NCBI GenBank assembly: GCA_027886865.1
Contig: JAPCJR010000011.1
Location: forward strand, 1 to 53,402
Origin: Nitrososphaerota archaeon
GTDB taxonomy: Archaea > Thermoproteota > Nitrososphaeria > Nitrososphaerales > UBA183
Direction of reading: 5' to 3'
Length of the DNA: 53,402 nt
This document shows, piece after piece, positions 1 through 8,846 of this stretch (positions within the stretch are counted from its first letter, which is position 1; each line of letters begins with the position of its first letter). Made by a program: the position numbers and the translations under genes. The notes under the pieces are model-generated. The model did no database searches, was not told the DNA's origin, and was given only the letters and a program-made list of their open reading frames with translations.

Positions 1-845
1 CGTGAGGACTTCTCGAACGCCTGGTAGACCAGGTCGAGCGCAGCCTTCGAGTCACCCGCGTATTTCTCCGACAACTGGCTGAAACGCCTCTCAAACCCCT
101 TCCTATCCTTCTGATCTATGAAAGCCCGCAGTTGGGTGAGCTCGTCGATCAGAGCGCCTGCGAACTCCGACGAGGATTCGTTCTCCAGCTGGATGTACGA
201 GTAGAGTGACGGGCTCTGGGACAGCACCCCTTCGGCGAGCGTGAGCTGCACCGCCGAGGTAGGGGTCTGCAGGTCCCTGAACTCCTTTGCGTTCAGGTAC
301 CTACTGATCGTCCCCGCATACGCGATGTTGACCAGGTGGGTCAGAGAGAGTATCAATCCCATCATCCTGTCGTGCTCCTTCTCCTTCATCGATATCAGCG
401 TCGCCTCGGGGAAGAGACTGTGAGCGAGCGACCTAGAACCCTTCTCCGTGTCGATTACGCAGACCTTCATCTCGCCGTACGTGGCGAGGGACGGTCCGAA
501 CAGAGGATGCAGCGATAGTACCTTCAGGTCACGGCCAGCGAGCTTCTTCTTCAGCTCGCCCAAGATCCTTCCCTTCACGGACGTCATCTCGATCACCACT
601 GCTCCTTCCGAGAGCATCTCTGCTACCTCGGCGACCGTCTCTGTCGTGCTGTCGATTGGCGTCGCAATCACGACAACTTCTGCCCCCTTCACCGCCTCCG
701 CATTCGACTTTGTGAATCTGAACCTTGGGTGTTTGATGCTCGTCTTGCGCCTGTCGGCGCCAGTCACCTGGTCTCCGTGCGAGAGGAAGTATCTCGCAAA
801 GAACCTCCCCATCCCTCCAGAGGAGCCGATGACCGCTACCTTCAA
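1..845 (-). CDS. tyrA: Prephenate/arogenate dehydrogenase TyrA (3' end cut by window edge)
   Basis: This enzyme oxidatively decarboxylates prephenate (or arogenate) in tyrosine synthesis. About 281 residues are visible before the window edge, so the C-terminus is missing. The N-terminus carries a Rossmann dinucleotide-binding motif, VIGSSGGMGRFFARYF (residues 5-20), and the family motif LHPLFGPS follows at about residue 112. The start is TTG at 845-843. It overlaps the TGA stop of the chorismate mutase-aminotransferase gene as TTGA, matching the 4-nt overlaps elsewhere in this operon. It is the last visible gene of the operon and performs the committed tyrosine step. Whether the substrate is prephenate or arogenate cannot be read from the sequence; the adjacent aminotransferase domain leaves both possible. 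No ACT domain can be judged because the end is absent. Confidence 0.9.
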   Translation of the reverse strand, partial: MKVAVIGSSGGMGRFFARYFLSHGDQVTGADRRKTSIKHPRFRFTKSNAEAVKGAEVVVIATPIDSTTETVAEVAEMLSEGAVVIEMTSVKGRILGELKKKLAGRDLKVLSLHPLFGPSLATYGEMKVCVIDTEKGSRSLAHSLFPEATLISMKEKEHDRMMGLILSLTHLVNIAYAGTISRYLNAKEFRDLQTPTSAVQLTLAEGVLSQSPSLYSYIQLENESSSEFAGALIDELTQLRAFIDQKDRKGFERRFSQLSEKYAGDSKAALDLVYQAFEKSS

Positions 846-2236
846 GCCAGTTGTTCCCCTATCTTCCTTATCCCTTCCACGATCGTCTCTTTCGAGCCGC
901 CGAGGGATAGCCTGAAGGCGCTAGGGTAGTCTCCGAACCCGGTCCCCGGAGAGATGGTGACGCCCTTCTCCTCGAGGAGCTTCATCGTGAAGCTCACGGA
1001 ATCGAAGTCAGGTTTCCTGGCCTGGGGAAATACATACATCGCGCCGTCCGGCTTCACGTACTGCAGCGCCCCTATCGCATCCAGCTCGTGGCATGCGGCC
1101 CCGACCCTCTCCCTCATAGCGGCGGCGTTCTTCACGACGTCGGGGTCGCTGTCGAGCGCCTTTATGGCGCCGTACTGTATGAACTCGGGCACGCAGGTGA
1201 CCAGGAGGGACTGTATCTTCATCATCTTCGACACTGTATCCTCGGATGAGACGGTGTAACCGACCCTGAAACCGGTCATCGCCCACGTCTTGGAGAACGA
1301 AGCGGTCAGTATGAACTTCTGCGCGCCCGCCTCCAGGATGGTCGGGCACGGCTTGGACGCGTAGTCGGTGTATATCTCGTCGCTGATGACGGTGAGCTTG
1401 TGCTCGTTGGCGACATCTACTATCTCCTTGAACTTGGCCGGCGAGATCATCGCCCCCGTGGGGTTCGCGGGGTAGCTCAGGATGATGGCCTTTGTGTTCG
1501 GCCTTATCGCATCGTGTATCGCCTCGACGGACGGCTCCCAGCCTTCTTCGAGCGTGGTGTGCACGGGGATCGCCCTAGCCCCGATGTACTGCAGCCCCTC
1601 TTTGTAGGCCGGCCAGTTGGGTTCCACGACGACGGCGCTCTCCCCCTCCTTCAACGTGGTCGAGAGCGCAAGGTACACCCCGAACCTGCCTCCTGGATTG
1701 ACTATGACCTCCGAATCCTTCGCAGCAAAGTGGTGCTTTCGTTCCAGGTATCTCCTGACGGCGGCGACTAGCTCGGGGATGCCGCGCGTACCCGTGTAGT
1801 GTGTCTTGAAATCGTAGAGCGCCTGAGACGTCGCATCGAGCACCGCCTTCGGGGGATGGAAGTTCGGTTCACCTACGTCGAGCCGGAGAAGCTGCTTGCC
1901 GGTGGCCTCGATCTGTTGAGCCTTGGCGCTCATCATCATGGGGGTGATCAGCGGCTGCTTGTTCTGGAATCCCTGCACGCGCTTGCCCTCTGCAAGGAGC
2001 GTGCTCAGGACCTTAAGCCCCGTCTGCTTGTCCAGTCCCTTGTCCTCGCACTCTCGAATCACGAGCCTGACCAGCCCGTCTTCGACCCTCGCGTCCTCGA
2101 CCGGGAGCGCATCTCTCGTCTTCAAGACGCCTATCTTCTTCGCAATGTCGTTCCTCGCCGCGATCAGGTCGATGATCTCTCTCGTCGTGTCCGCCACCTG
2201 TTCCCTCAGGTCGCTGAGTTCCTTCTCGGCGCTCAT
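842..2236 (-). CDS. Fused AroQ-type chorismate mutase and class I/II aminotransferase
   Basis: The 464-residue protein has two domains. Residues 1-90 form an AroQ-class helical chorismate mutase (chorismate to prephenate). Arg11, Arg28, Lys39 and Glu52 fall at the same numbers as the active-site residues known in the E. coli mutase domain. Residues 95-464 form a fold-type I PLP aminotransferase with the Schiff-base lysine in SFSKTWAMTGFRVGY (Lys316) and the family motif YPANPTGA. The ATG at 2236 lies 1 nt after the aroC stop; the open frame extends 36 codons further up, but that stretch is aroC coding sequence in another frame. The transaminase half could act on prephenate (giving arogenate), on 4-hydroxyphenylpyruvate, or on both. 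Its position between aroC and tyrA fits the mutase-then-dehydrogenase order. Confidence 0.9.
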   Translation of the reverse strand: MSAEKELSDLREQVADTTREIIDLIAARNDIAKKIGVLKTRDALPVEDARVEDGLVRLVIRECEDKGLDKQTGLKVLSTLLAEGKRVQGFQNKQPLITPMMMSAKAQQIEATGKQLLRLDVGEPNFHPPKAVLDATSQALYDFKTHYTGTRGIPELVAAVRRYLERKHHFAAKDSEVIVNPGGRFGVYLALSTTLKEGESAVVVEPNWPAYKEGLQYIGARAIPVHTTLEEGWEPSVEAIHDAIRPNTKAIILSYPANPTGAMISPAKFKEIVDVANEHKLTVISDEIYTDYASKPCPTILEAGAQKFILTASFSKTWAMTGFRVGYTVSSEDTVSKMMKIQSLLVTCVPEFIQYGAIKALDSDPDVVKNAAAMRERVGAACHELDAIGALQYVKPDGAMYVFPQARKPDFDSVSFTMKLLEEKGVTISPGTGFGDYPSAFRLSLGGSKETIVEGIRKIGEQLA

Positions 2237-2237
2237 A

Positions 2238-3344
2238 TCAGTCCACCCGCTTGAGGACCGGAGTGATAAAGCCGCCTCTGATCGCGTGGTCGGCAAGTAC
2301 GAGCGCGGTGACGCTCTCCACCACCGGGACGGCCCTCGGGACAACGGTCGGGTCGTGCCTCCCAGGCACCACGAGGTCGACGTCCTGTTGCTTCGATGTG
2401 TCGAACGTCCGCTGCTTGGCGGCGACCGACGCCGCCGGCTTGAACGCGATCCTGTAGACGAGGGGCATCCCGCTGGATATCCCGCCGAGTATCCCTCCCG
2501 CGTTGTTGGTCTCCGAGACCAGCCTCCCCTCGCGCATGGTGAAGAGGTCGTTGTTCTGCGTCCCGGTCATCCTGGTGGAGGCGAAGCCCGACCCGAACTC
2601 GACGCCCTTCACCGCTGGGATCGAAAGGGCCATCCTCGCAAGGTCCGAGTCCAGAGAACCGAAGACGGGCTCCCCTAGGCCGGGCGGCACGTTCAGCGCC
2701 ACGCATTCGACTATGCCTCCCAGACTGTCTCCCTTTCCTCTCATCTCTATGACCCTCTTCTTCATCTCCTCCGCCATCGTCTGGTCTGGGGACCTGACCT
2801 CGTTGGAGTATCTGTTCTTCCTGGCGTCGTCCAGAGTGAACCCCTGGGCCTTCAGACCCCCCAGCTCCGACGTGTAGGCGATTATCTCGATTCCCAGCGT
2901 CTCGCGCAGCAGCTTCTTCGCTACCGCGCCTCCCATCACGAAGGTGGCCGTTATCCTGCCCGAGAACCTGCCGCCGCCTCTGTAATCGTTGAACCCTCCG
3001 TACTTGTCCTTGGACGTCGCGTCGGCGTGACCAGGCCTGGGCGTGTTGACGAGCGCCTCGTATGCGCGCGAATCCTGGTCCTGGTTACGGATCAGCATCA
3101 TTATCGGGGCGCCTGTGCTGTATCCCCTGAAGGTCCCGCTCATTATCTCCACGACGTCTCCCTCCTTCCTCTGGGTGGTGACGATGGACTGACCCGGCTT
3201 CCTGAGGTCCAGGTCCTTCTGGATGTCTTCCTCAGAGAGCTTCAGCCCTGCAGGACAGCCCTCGATAACGGCCCCGATGCACTTCCCGTGGCTCTCCCCG
3301 AAGCTGACGAGGACGAACCTCTCCCCGACTATGTTACCTGTCAA
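2238..3344 (-). CDS. aroC: Chorismate synthase
   Basis: AroC converts 5-enolpyruvylshikimate-3-phosphate to chorismate with reduced FMN as catalyst. The 368-residue protein is full length. It shows the N-terminal signature SFGESHGKCIGAVIEGCPAG, the YRGGGRFSGR segment (the archaeal version of the RGGGR motif) and the late motif VVPRAVPVVE. The ATG at 3344 overlaps the aroA stop as ATGA. Downstream, its TGA is followed after one base by the ATG of the chorismate mutase fusion, so translation is probably coupled. It is the seventh shikimate-pathway step in a reaction-ordered operon. Confidence 0.97.
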   Translation of the reverse strand: MTGNIVGERFVLVSFGESHGKCIGAVIEGCPAGLKLSEEDIQKDLDLRKPGQSIVTTQRKEGDVVEIMSGTFRGYSTGAPIMMLIRNQDQDSRAYEALVNTPRPGHADATSKDKYGGFNDYRGGGRFSGRITATFVMGGAVAKKLLRETLGIEIIAYTSELGGLKAQGFTLDDARKNRYSNEVRSPDQTMAEEMKKRVIEMRGKGDSLGGIVECVALNVPPGLGEPVFGSLDSDLARMALSIPAVKGVEFGSGFASTRMTGTQNNDLFTMREGRLVSETNNAGGILGGISSGMPLVYRIAFKPAASVAAKQRTFDTSKQQDVDLVVPGRHDPTVVPRAVPVVESVTALVLADHAIRGGFITPVLKRVD

Positions 3345-4627
3345 GCGCTACTCACCGTGGCACCGAGCCTCTCAATGTCCTCGAGGAAGGCGGGATAGGA
3401 GACGTCAAGGCTCTCCGCGCCGACCACGGGTATCCCACCAGGGATGAGCATCGATGCAAGCGTGAAGGCCATGAACATCCTGTGGTCGTCGTGCGCGTCC
3501 AGCAGGGCCCGCTTCGTCACTCCGCCTGGGAAGATCTTCATGCCGTCCTGCCTCTCCTCGACCTTTACCCCCAACTTGGAGAGTTCCGTAGCCAGTATCG
3601 CTATCCTGTCCGTCTCCTTGAACCTGGCATGTGCCGTCCCAACGACCTCAACCGGAGAGTCGCAGTTCAGCGCGAGGGCCGCCACGACGGGGAGCAGGTC
3701 GGGTGTATCCCCTAGATTGAACGTGCCTCCCTTCAGCTTGCGACCATCGGACTCGACGGTGACAGAGTCGCTGCCCTCCTGGACCTTCACGCCCATCCCG
3801 CCCGCTATCTTCAGAATCGCGGCGTCTCCCTGCGGGAGAGCCGGGTTCAGGTCCTGGAGCACGACCCTTCCCCCGACCAGGCCCACCGCAGCTACTATGA
3901 ACGATGCCGAGCTGAAGTCGGCCGGTACCGCAAAATCGGAATGAACATACGCCTGTCCCGCCTTCACGTCAAACCTTGTGTAATCCTCTCTGCCTATCTT
4001 CACGCCGAAGAGCTTCGAAAGGGTGAGCGTCGCCTCAATGTAGGGTCTGGAGACCGCATCCGCAACAGCGATCGAGGTGTCGTTCATCGCCAGCGGAGCT
4101 GATATCAGCAGCGACGACACGAACTGCGACGACACGTCTCCCCTGATCGTCGCCCGACCTCCGCGTATCCCTCCGGCCTTCACGACCACCGGCGCGCAGC
4201 CGTTCTTCCTGGTGGACCACGCCTCGACACCGAGCTCCTTGAGCGTGTCCAGAAGCGGCTGCATGGGCCTCTTCCTTATGCTCGAGTCGCCGGTCAGTAC
4301 GACGTAGCCGTCCGACGCCGCGGCGAGCGTCGAAGTCATGAACCTGAGGGTCGTTCCCGAGTTCTCGACGTTGACCACGTCGTCCGGGGTCATCGGTCTG
4401 CCCCCGCTCACCCTGAGCGTGGAGTCAGACTGCTCGAGCCTCGCTCCCATCGCCCTGCACGCGGCCATCGTAGCCTTGGTGTCGCGCGAGAACAGCGCGT
4501 TGGATATCTTCGACTCCCCGTCTGCGAGACTGGCCATCAGGACGGCGCGGTGCGTGTAGCTCTTGCTCGGCGGGAGCCTCACAGCGCCCGAAAGCTGCCC
4601 GCGAGACTGCGTGGTGGTGTTAGTCAA
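3341..4627 (-). CDS. aroA: 3-phosphoshikimate 1-carboxyvinyltransferase (EPSP synthase)
   Basis: The enzyme joins PEP and shikimate-3-phosphate to give EPSP. The 428-residue protein carries the substrate-binding motif PPSKSYTHRA near the N-terminus, the ENSGTTLRF segment, and KETDRIA and DDHRMFMAF in the C-terminal lobe, all conserved in the family. I place the start at TTG 4627, which overlaps the shikimate kinase stop codon (TTGACTAA) and gives a normal N-terminus. A longer frame reaches 4684 but is shikimate kinase coding sequence read in the wrong frame. It overlaps aroC by 4 nt. Confidence 0.95.
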   Translation of the reverse strand: MTNTTTQSRGQLSGAVRLPPSKSYTHRAVLMASLADGESKISNALFSRDTKATMAACRAMGARLEQSDSTLRVSGGRPMTPDDVVNVENSGTTLRFMTSTLAAASDGYVVLTGDSSIRKRPMQPLLDTLKELGVEAWSTRKNGCAPVVVKAGGIRGGRATIRGDVSSQFVSSLLISAPLAMNDTSIAVADAVSRPYIEATLTLSKLFGVKIGREDYTRFDVKAGQAYVHSDFAVPADFSSASFIVAAVGLVGGRVVLQDLNPALPQGDAAILKIAGGMGVKVQEGSDSVTVESDGRKLKGGTFNLGDTPDLLPVVAALALNCDSPVEVVGTAHARFKETDRIAILATELSKLGVKVEERQDGMKIFPGGVTKRALLDAHDDHRMFMAFTLASMLIPGGIPVVGAESLDVSYPAFLEDIERLGATVSSA

Positions 4628-5504
4628 GAGACTGGATCCTCCCGTGCTCGTTGTTCGTCTCGGTCTCGATGACCGTGCTCCCATCCAGGGCCCATGCCTC
4701 GGCCAGCCTCTTGATCTCCTCGCTCATCTTCGGCTCGAAGACCGCGGCGGTCGCAGGTCCGGTCCCCGACAGCGAGGCTCCGAGCGCCCCGTGCTCCACG
4801 GCCTGCAGCGCAGCCTTTCCGTCATATCCGTAGATGGTAGAGTACAGCGTCCCGTTGAGGGTCATCGCGCGCCACAGGTCGCCCTCCATGCTCATCCTGT
4901 AGAGGACCTCGGCTACCTTACCCAGCTTCCTGACCTGGACGACGTCTACGGAGGCCCTCTTGCTCTGGGTCTTGGGCACCTTGATCAGGACCTTCAGGGT
5001 CTTGTCGAACAGCTTCGAGCGCTCGATCTTTCTGCCCAGGTTGTCAGCGAGGTTGATCCCTCCGAGGAGGCACGCCGCGGCATCGTCCATGGCCCCCGTG
5101 ATCGAGGCGCCGCTCGCGATCGAAGCCTCGATGCTGCATATCATTATCTTCTGGGGGTCGAACGCCTTCTGGCCGAGTGCGGCAAAGACCGCCAGCGCTA
5201 TCGCCGACGAGGATGAGGAGGAGGTCTTGAGGCCGACGCTCATCGGGAGGACCGTCGTCGTGCTGATCGTCCCGCTGTACTCGGCCGGGTTCTTCCCTGC
5301 TGTCTTCAGCGCCAGACTGACCGTCTCTGTCGCGAGCTTCGACTCGACGACCTTCCCGTTCGCAAGTATCTTCCATGCCCCCGGCTTGTTCTCCAGTTCG
5401 GCGGTCGATTCTGTGCCTAGCTTGACGCTGGCTGTGACCCCCTTTCCACCCGCGATCGCGTTGACTATGCTGATGGCGCCGAAGGTCCAGCCGCTGCCCT
5501 TCAC
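4620..5504 (-). CDS. aroK: Archaeal shikimate kinase, GHMP superfamily
   Basis: This 294-residue protein phosphorylates shikimate at O3. It belongs to the GHMP kinase superfamily (like homoserine and mevalonate kinases), which archaea use in place of bacterial P-loop AroK. The ATP-binding motif PMSVGLKTSSSSSSA lies near residues 85-100, and the late GASLSGTGPA motif is the conserved GHMP motif 3. The start is GTG 5504, overlapping the aroE stop as GTGA. An upstream extension in the same frame is only aroE sequence out of frame. It sits between aroE, which makes its substrate, and aroA, which uses its product. Confidence 0.93.
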   Translation of the reverse strand: MKGSGWTFGAISIVNAIAGGKGVTASVKLGTESTAELENKPGAWKILANGKVVESKLATETVSLALKTAGKNPAEYSGTISTTTVLPMSVGLKTSSSSSSAIALAVFAALGQKAFDPQKIMICSIEASIASGASITGAMDDAAACLLGGINLADNLGRKIERSKLFDKTLKVLIKVPKTQSKRASVDVVQVRKLGKVAEVLYRMSMEGDLWRAMTLNGTLYSTIYGYDGKAALQAVEHGALGASLSGTGPATAAVFEPKMSEEIKRLAEAWALDGSTVIETETNNEHGRIQSLD

Positions 5505-6334
5505 GCTGCCACCCCCATCGAGTCGAGCAGAGCTCGCCGCATCGCCTCCTTGGGAGCCTGTTCGCCCGTCCAAATCTCGAATGCCAGAGTCCCCTGGCTC
5601 AGTAGCATCTCATATCCGTAGATGGCGGTGCATCCCCGCAGCTCCGCTGTCTTCAGAAGTTCGGTCTTCATTGGTCTGTACACGGCGTCAAAGACCGTCA
5701 CACGCCCATAGATAACCCGCTTGAGGCTCTCCGGGAGCGGGTGGTCTGCCGACCCTATCGGCGTCGCGTTGAAGATCAGCTCCGCGTCGGTCTGCTGCAG
5801 ACGTGATACTGACGTGAAATCGAACGTCATGCCGGGGAAGGTCTTCGCCATCTCGGAGATGAAGGCGCCTCCCTTCGCCGGGTCCCGGACTACCACCGTC
5901 ACCTTGCGGCACCCCAGCTGGCTCATTGCTTCGCAGAAGGCCCTCGCGGCTCCCCCGGCGCCCACCAGCAGAGCGCTGCGCACGGAGTCTCTGCCATGCT
6001 CCCTGAGCGGTGCGACGATGCCGTTAACATCGGTGTTGTAACCCCTATACCTCCCCTCCGAGCGTTTGACCACGTTCACGGCCCCTATCCTCGAGGAGAC
6101 TTCGTCTAGCTCATCGAGCAGTGGGATCACCTCTGACTTGAACGGGATCGTCAGGTTGAGGCCCCTGAACTCCTCCCTCAGCTCCAGGAACGCGCGCCGG
6201 AAATCGCCCCTCTTCACGCTCAACGCTTCGTAAGCGGCGTCGACGCTGGAGCCCTTGAACGCGGCGTTCATCATCGCCGGAGAGAGCGATTTGGAGACGT
6301 CTTCGCCCAGAAGACAATACCTGTCTACCATCAT
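5501..6334 (-). CDS. aroE: Shikimate dehydrogenase
   Basis: AroE reduces 3-dehydroshikimate to shikimate with NADPH. The 277-residue protein has the substrate-binding motif KSLSPAMMNAAF, the catalytic lysine in TIPFKSEV, the NTDVNGI aspartate and the nucleotide-binding loop VGAGGAARAF. Two ATG codons occur in tandem at 6334 and 6331. The first overlaps the aroD stop as ATGA and follows a GGAGAGGAG Shine-Dalgarno. Family length is about 270 residues, so the gene is intact. Confidence 0.95.
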   Translation of the reverse strand: MMVDRYCLLGEDVSKSLSPAMMNAAFKGSSVDAAYEALSVKRGDFRRAFLELREEFRGLNLTIPFKSEVIPLLDELDEVSSRIGAVNVVKRSEGRYRGYNTDVNGIVAPLREHGRDSVRSALLVGAGGAARAFCEAMSQLGCRKVTVVVRDPAKGGAFISEMAKTFPGMTFDFTSVSRLQQTDAELIFNATPIGSADHPLPESLKRVIYGRVTVFDAVYRPMKTELLKTAELRGCTAIYGYEMLLSQGTLAFEIWTGEQAPKEAMRRALLDSMGVAA

Positions 6335-7032
6335 CTCCTCTCCCACGACCTCTTGAGCGCGACCACAGTCGAGACGGAGAGCTGGCCCGGCGCCACGGGC
6401 TCGTTCGGGAGGGACGCGTAAACGATGGGGCTGCCCCGCTGGAGGCTCGCCAAACGGGACGGCGTGCCCACGGCGCCCATGCAGAAGGCAATGAGGTCGC
6501 CCGGACTTTCTTCGTAGAGCTTGAGGACCCTGGCGTTGTCGTCTTTCTTCCTGGCCGTGGTGACCAGCTTCGCGATGTCCCCGATAGCGCTCGCCTGGTC
6601 GCGAGTCCGTTTCATGACCGAGAGGGCCGGGGTCCCAGAAAAGTCGTGCCATGATACGATCTTCTTGGACGACTTGGGAAGACCAGAGTACCAGTCCGGG
6701 TTCTCCAGCGCCGTGCTCAGCTCGACGTCCAGGTACAGGGGCCGGAACCTGCCGATCTCGGATATCAAGTCCAGCCTTTCGGCCTCACTTCCCTCGAGCC
6801 CGCCCCCCTCCTCGCTGCGCCTCACCGTGAAGATTGACTTCCTCGCGAAACGCCGCAGGTCTCCGAAGGCCCCCGCCTCCGGTCTCTTCATGAGGTCCAC
6901 CCTGAACTCGACCAGGTCGGTCCCGAGCGCGAACGCGGTAGCAGCCTTTCTGCCCATCTCGTCGCTCGTCTTGGCGGAGACGGTCGTGCAGACCTTCCCC
7001 AGTCTCCCGCCGACTTTGCCCTGGAGGGCCAT
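6331..7032 (-). CDS. aroD: 3-dehydroquinate dehydratase, type I
   Basis: AroD dehydrates 3-dehydroquinate through a Schiff base. The 233-residue protein shows the EFRVDLM strand, the FTVRRSEEGG segment, the catalytic histidine in VSWHDFSGTP and the Schiff-base lysine in IGDIAKLV. The ATG at 7032 lies one base past the aroB' stop and has AGGTGAG just upstream. A TTG four codons earlier is less likely. Its 3' end overlaps aroE by 4 nt. Confidence 0.93.
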   Translation of the reverse strand: MALQGKVGGRLGKVCTTVSAKTSDEMGRKAATAFALGTDLVEFRVDLMKRPEAGAFGDLRRFARKSIFTVRRSEEGGGLEGSEAERLDLISEIGRFRPLYLDVELSTALENPDWYSGLPKSSKKIVSWHDFSGTPALSVMKRTRDQASAIGDIAKLVTTARKKDDNARVLKLYEESPGDLIAFCMGAVGTPSRLASLQRGSPIVYASLPNEPVAPGQLSVSTVVALKRSWERR

Positions 7033-7033
7033 C

Positions 7034-8059
7034 TCACCTTTCAAGAATGAACTCGTCTACCTCTCCGCCGAAGTGTCTCGCCTTGTTCTGGGTCACATGC
7101 ACGAGGACCTCGTCGCCGACCTTGATGTCGGTGACCGAGATGGGCGAACCATCGGGGCGGATGAGCCTGATGGTCTCCGCTTTCTGGAGCATCACCGTTC
7201 CGAGCTCGCCTTCCGCAAGCGCCTCGATCATCATGAGAGGCCTCCTCTCTATCTTGACCCTGCCTATCACGACCTGCCTCGACTGGCCGTCGCTCCTGAC
7301 TGTCCTGACCTTGTCGGACGCCTTTAGCTCGGACAGGTACCTGGTCTTGCCGTCCTCGCCGAGCACGTAGCTGTGGATGGCCCCCGCATTTACCCGGAAT
7401 TCCCTCGTGGGTATGTACTCCGAAGGGACGGTCTCGCTATGGACAAGGAAGAAGAAGCTCGCCCTGCTCCCCACCAGCATCCCTTCGCCGAGGGACAGCT
7501 GAGACGCTGTATCGATGCATGCGCGCTCTCCGTTCCCGACGTCGACCACCTTGGTGACCTTGGCTATCGGCAGCGAGTAGCGGTCGTCCTTCTTCAGCGT
7601 CGCGGCGATCTCGGCCGCCGCCTGCAGCGACTCTGCCGGCACCACTATTCCGTCGACACCCTTTTCGAGTATCGAGAACGCCATCTCCATCTCGGCCTTC
7701 GTCCGCATGTAGGCGTATACTCTCTTCCCCGAGCGATGGAAGTCCGCTATCAGGTTCTCCAGCGGGATTATCTTCCAGTTAGCGGGCTGCACGACCACGA
7801 ACGCGTGTCCCTGGCGCGAGGCCGCGACCGCCCTCTCCATGTCCTTCGCCCCGTTGACCTCCACCCAAGCGGCCGTGTCCGCCCCCCCGCTCGACTCGGA
7901 GACGCGCGTAACCATCACCCCCTCGACAGACGGGATTCCGGCGACGTCGCTCCTCGAGATCACCCTCGTTATCCCGGCCTCCTTCGCTCTCTTCAGCAGC
8001 TGCTCGAGCCCGCTCGCATCCGTTACGTCGATGACTATCTCTTTCTCAGGGAGAGGCAG
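7034..8059 (-). CDS. aroB': 3-dehydroquinate synthase II (AroB'), apparent CTG start
   Basis: AroB' converts 2-amino-3,7-dideoxyheptulosonate to 3-dehydroquinate by NAD-dependent oxidative deamination and cyclisation, replacing bacterial AroB in many archaea. The first ATG/GTG/TTG in frame is GTG 7963, but that removes a clearly coding N-terminal strand-helix unit (EIVIDVTDASGLEQLLKRAK). No ATG, GTG or TTG occurs between it and the upstream in-frame stop. A CTG at 8059 has GGAGGT 8 nt upstream (8073-8068), overlaps the aroA' end by 14 nt and gives 341 residues, close to the roughly 360 typical of the family. I therefore annotate CTG as the start. The body is well conserved, for example VVVQPANWKIIPLENLIADF and SLGEGMLVGSRASFFFLVHS. 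Confidence 0.88.
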   Translation of the reverse strand: MPLPEKEIVIDVTDASGLEQLLKRAKEAGITRVISRSDVAGIPSVEGVMVTRVSESSGGADTAAWVEVNGAKDMERAVAASRQGHAFVVVQPANWKIIPLENLIADFHRSGKRVYAYMRTKAEMEMAFSILEKGVDGIVVPAESLQAAAEIAATLKKDDRYSLPIAKVTKVVDVGNGERACIDTASQLSLGEGMLVGSRASFFFLVHSETVPSEYIPTREFRVNAGAIHSYVLGEDGKTRYLSELKASDKVRTVRSDGQSRQVVIGRVKIERRPLMMIEALAEGELGTVMLQKAETIRLIRPDGSPISVTDIKVGDEVLVHVTQNKARHFGGEVDEFILER

Positions 8060-8840
8060 GTTTGAAGACCTCCATCGCCTCTTCTATGCTCGCCTTGTCT
8101 ATCACGACCCTCTTCAGCGCCTTGGTTATCAGCATCGGGTTCTTGTGCTGGAAGACGTTCCTGCCGAAGGTCACTCCCATCGCGCCCGCGCTCATGACAT
8201 CCTGCGCCATCCTGAGCAGCGCCTCGTCGGACTCAGTCTTCGAGCCCCCCGCCAAGACGACGGGCACGGGACACTTCCTGACGACTTCCCTGAACGTCTC
8301 GGGGCTGCCGGTGTAGACCGTCTTCACGATGTCCGCTCCTGCCTCGGCACCGATCCTCGCCACGTGGGCGACGACCTCCGGGTCGGCCGGGTCCTTGATG
8401 TTCTCCCCTCGGGGGTACATCATCGCTATGAAAGGGACGGAGTAGGAGTCGCACTCGTCGGAGACCATGCCGAGCTGCTGCAGCATCTCCGATTCCTCCT
8501 TCCCTCCTATGTTCACGTGAATCGAGATTGCGTCGACCCCCAACCTGATGCTCTCGAGGACGCTCGCGATGAGTATCTTCCTGTTCGGGGCCATCCCCAG
8601 CGTCGTGCTCGCCGAGAGCTGGATGATCATCCCGATGGGGACGGGCTTGCTCAGGGATTTTATGATCCCCTTCTGCACCAGGAAGGCGGTAGCCCCTCCT
8701 CTCGCTATCTGGTTGATCGTCTCCTCCGGGGTCTCGAGCCCTGCTATCGGCCCTACGGCCAGCGAGTGGTCCATCGGTATGCACAGCATCCTTCCGTAGC
8801 GCGTTATCCTCGCCAGGCGGACGTCTTTACCAACTACCAA
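8046..8840 (-). CDS. aroA': 2-amino-3,7-dideoxy-D-threo-hept-6-ulosonate synthase (AroA')
   Basis: This class I aldolase-fold enzyme performs a transaldol reaction between a 6-deoxy-5-ketofructose phosphate and L-aspartate semialdehyde to make the archaeal shikimate precursor. The 264-residue protein shows MDHSLAVGP and the Schiff-base lysine in IVKTVYTGSPETF, and ends with GVTFGRNVFQH, as in the FbaB/LsrF-like aldolase family. The start is TTG 8840, directly after an in-frame TGA and preceded by AGTGATC, a good match to the archaeal anti-SD. It follows asd, which makes its aspartate semialdehyde substrate, by 6 nt. Confidence 0.93.
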   Translation of the reverse strand: MVVGKDVRLARITRYGRMLCIPMDHSLAVGPIAGLETPEETINQIARGGATAFLVQKGIIKSLSKPVPIGMIIQLSASTTLGMAPNRKILIASVLESIRLGVDAISIHVNIGGKEESEMLQQLGMVSDECDSYSVPFIAMMYPRGENIKDPADPEVVAHVARIGAEAGADIVKTVYTGSPETFREVVRKCPVPVVLAGGSKTESDEALLRMAQDVMSAGAMGVTFGRNVFQHKNPMLITKALKRVVIDKASIEEAMEVFKPASP

Positions 8841-8846
8841 TCATGA

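Noticed and set aside
2237..2344. 36-codon N-terminal extension of the chorismate mutase fusion
   Set aside because: It is the out-of-frame shadow of aroC, and the ATG at 2236 aligns the mutase active-site residues to the E. coli numbering.
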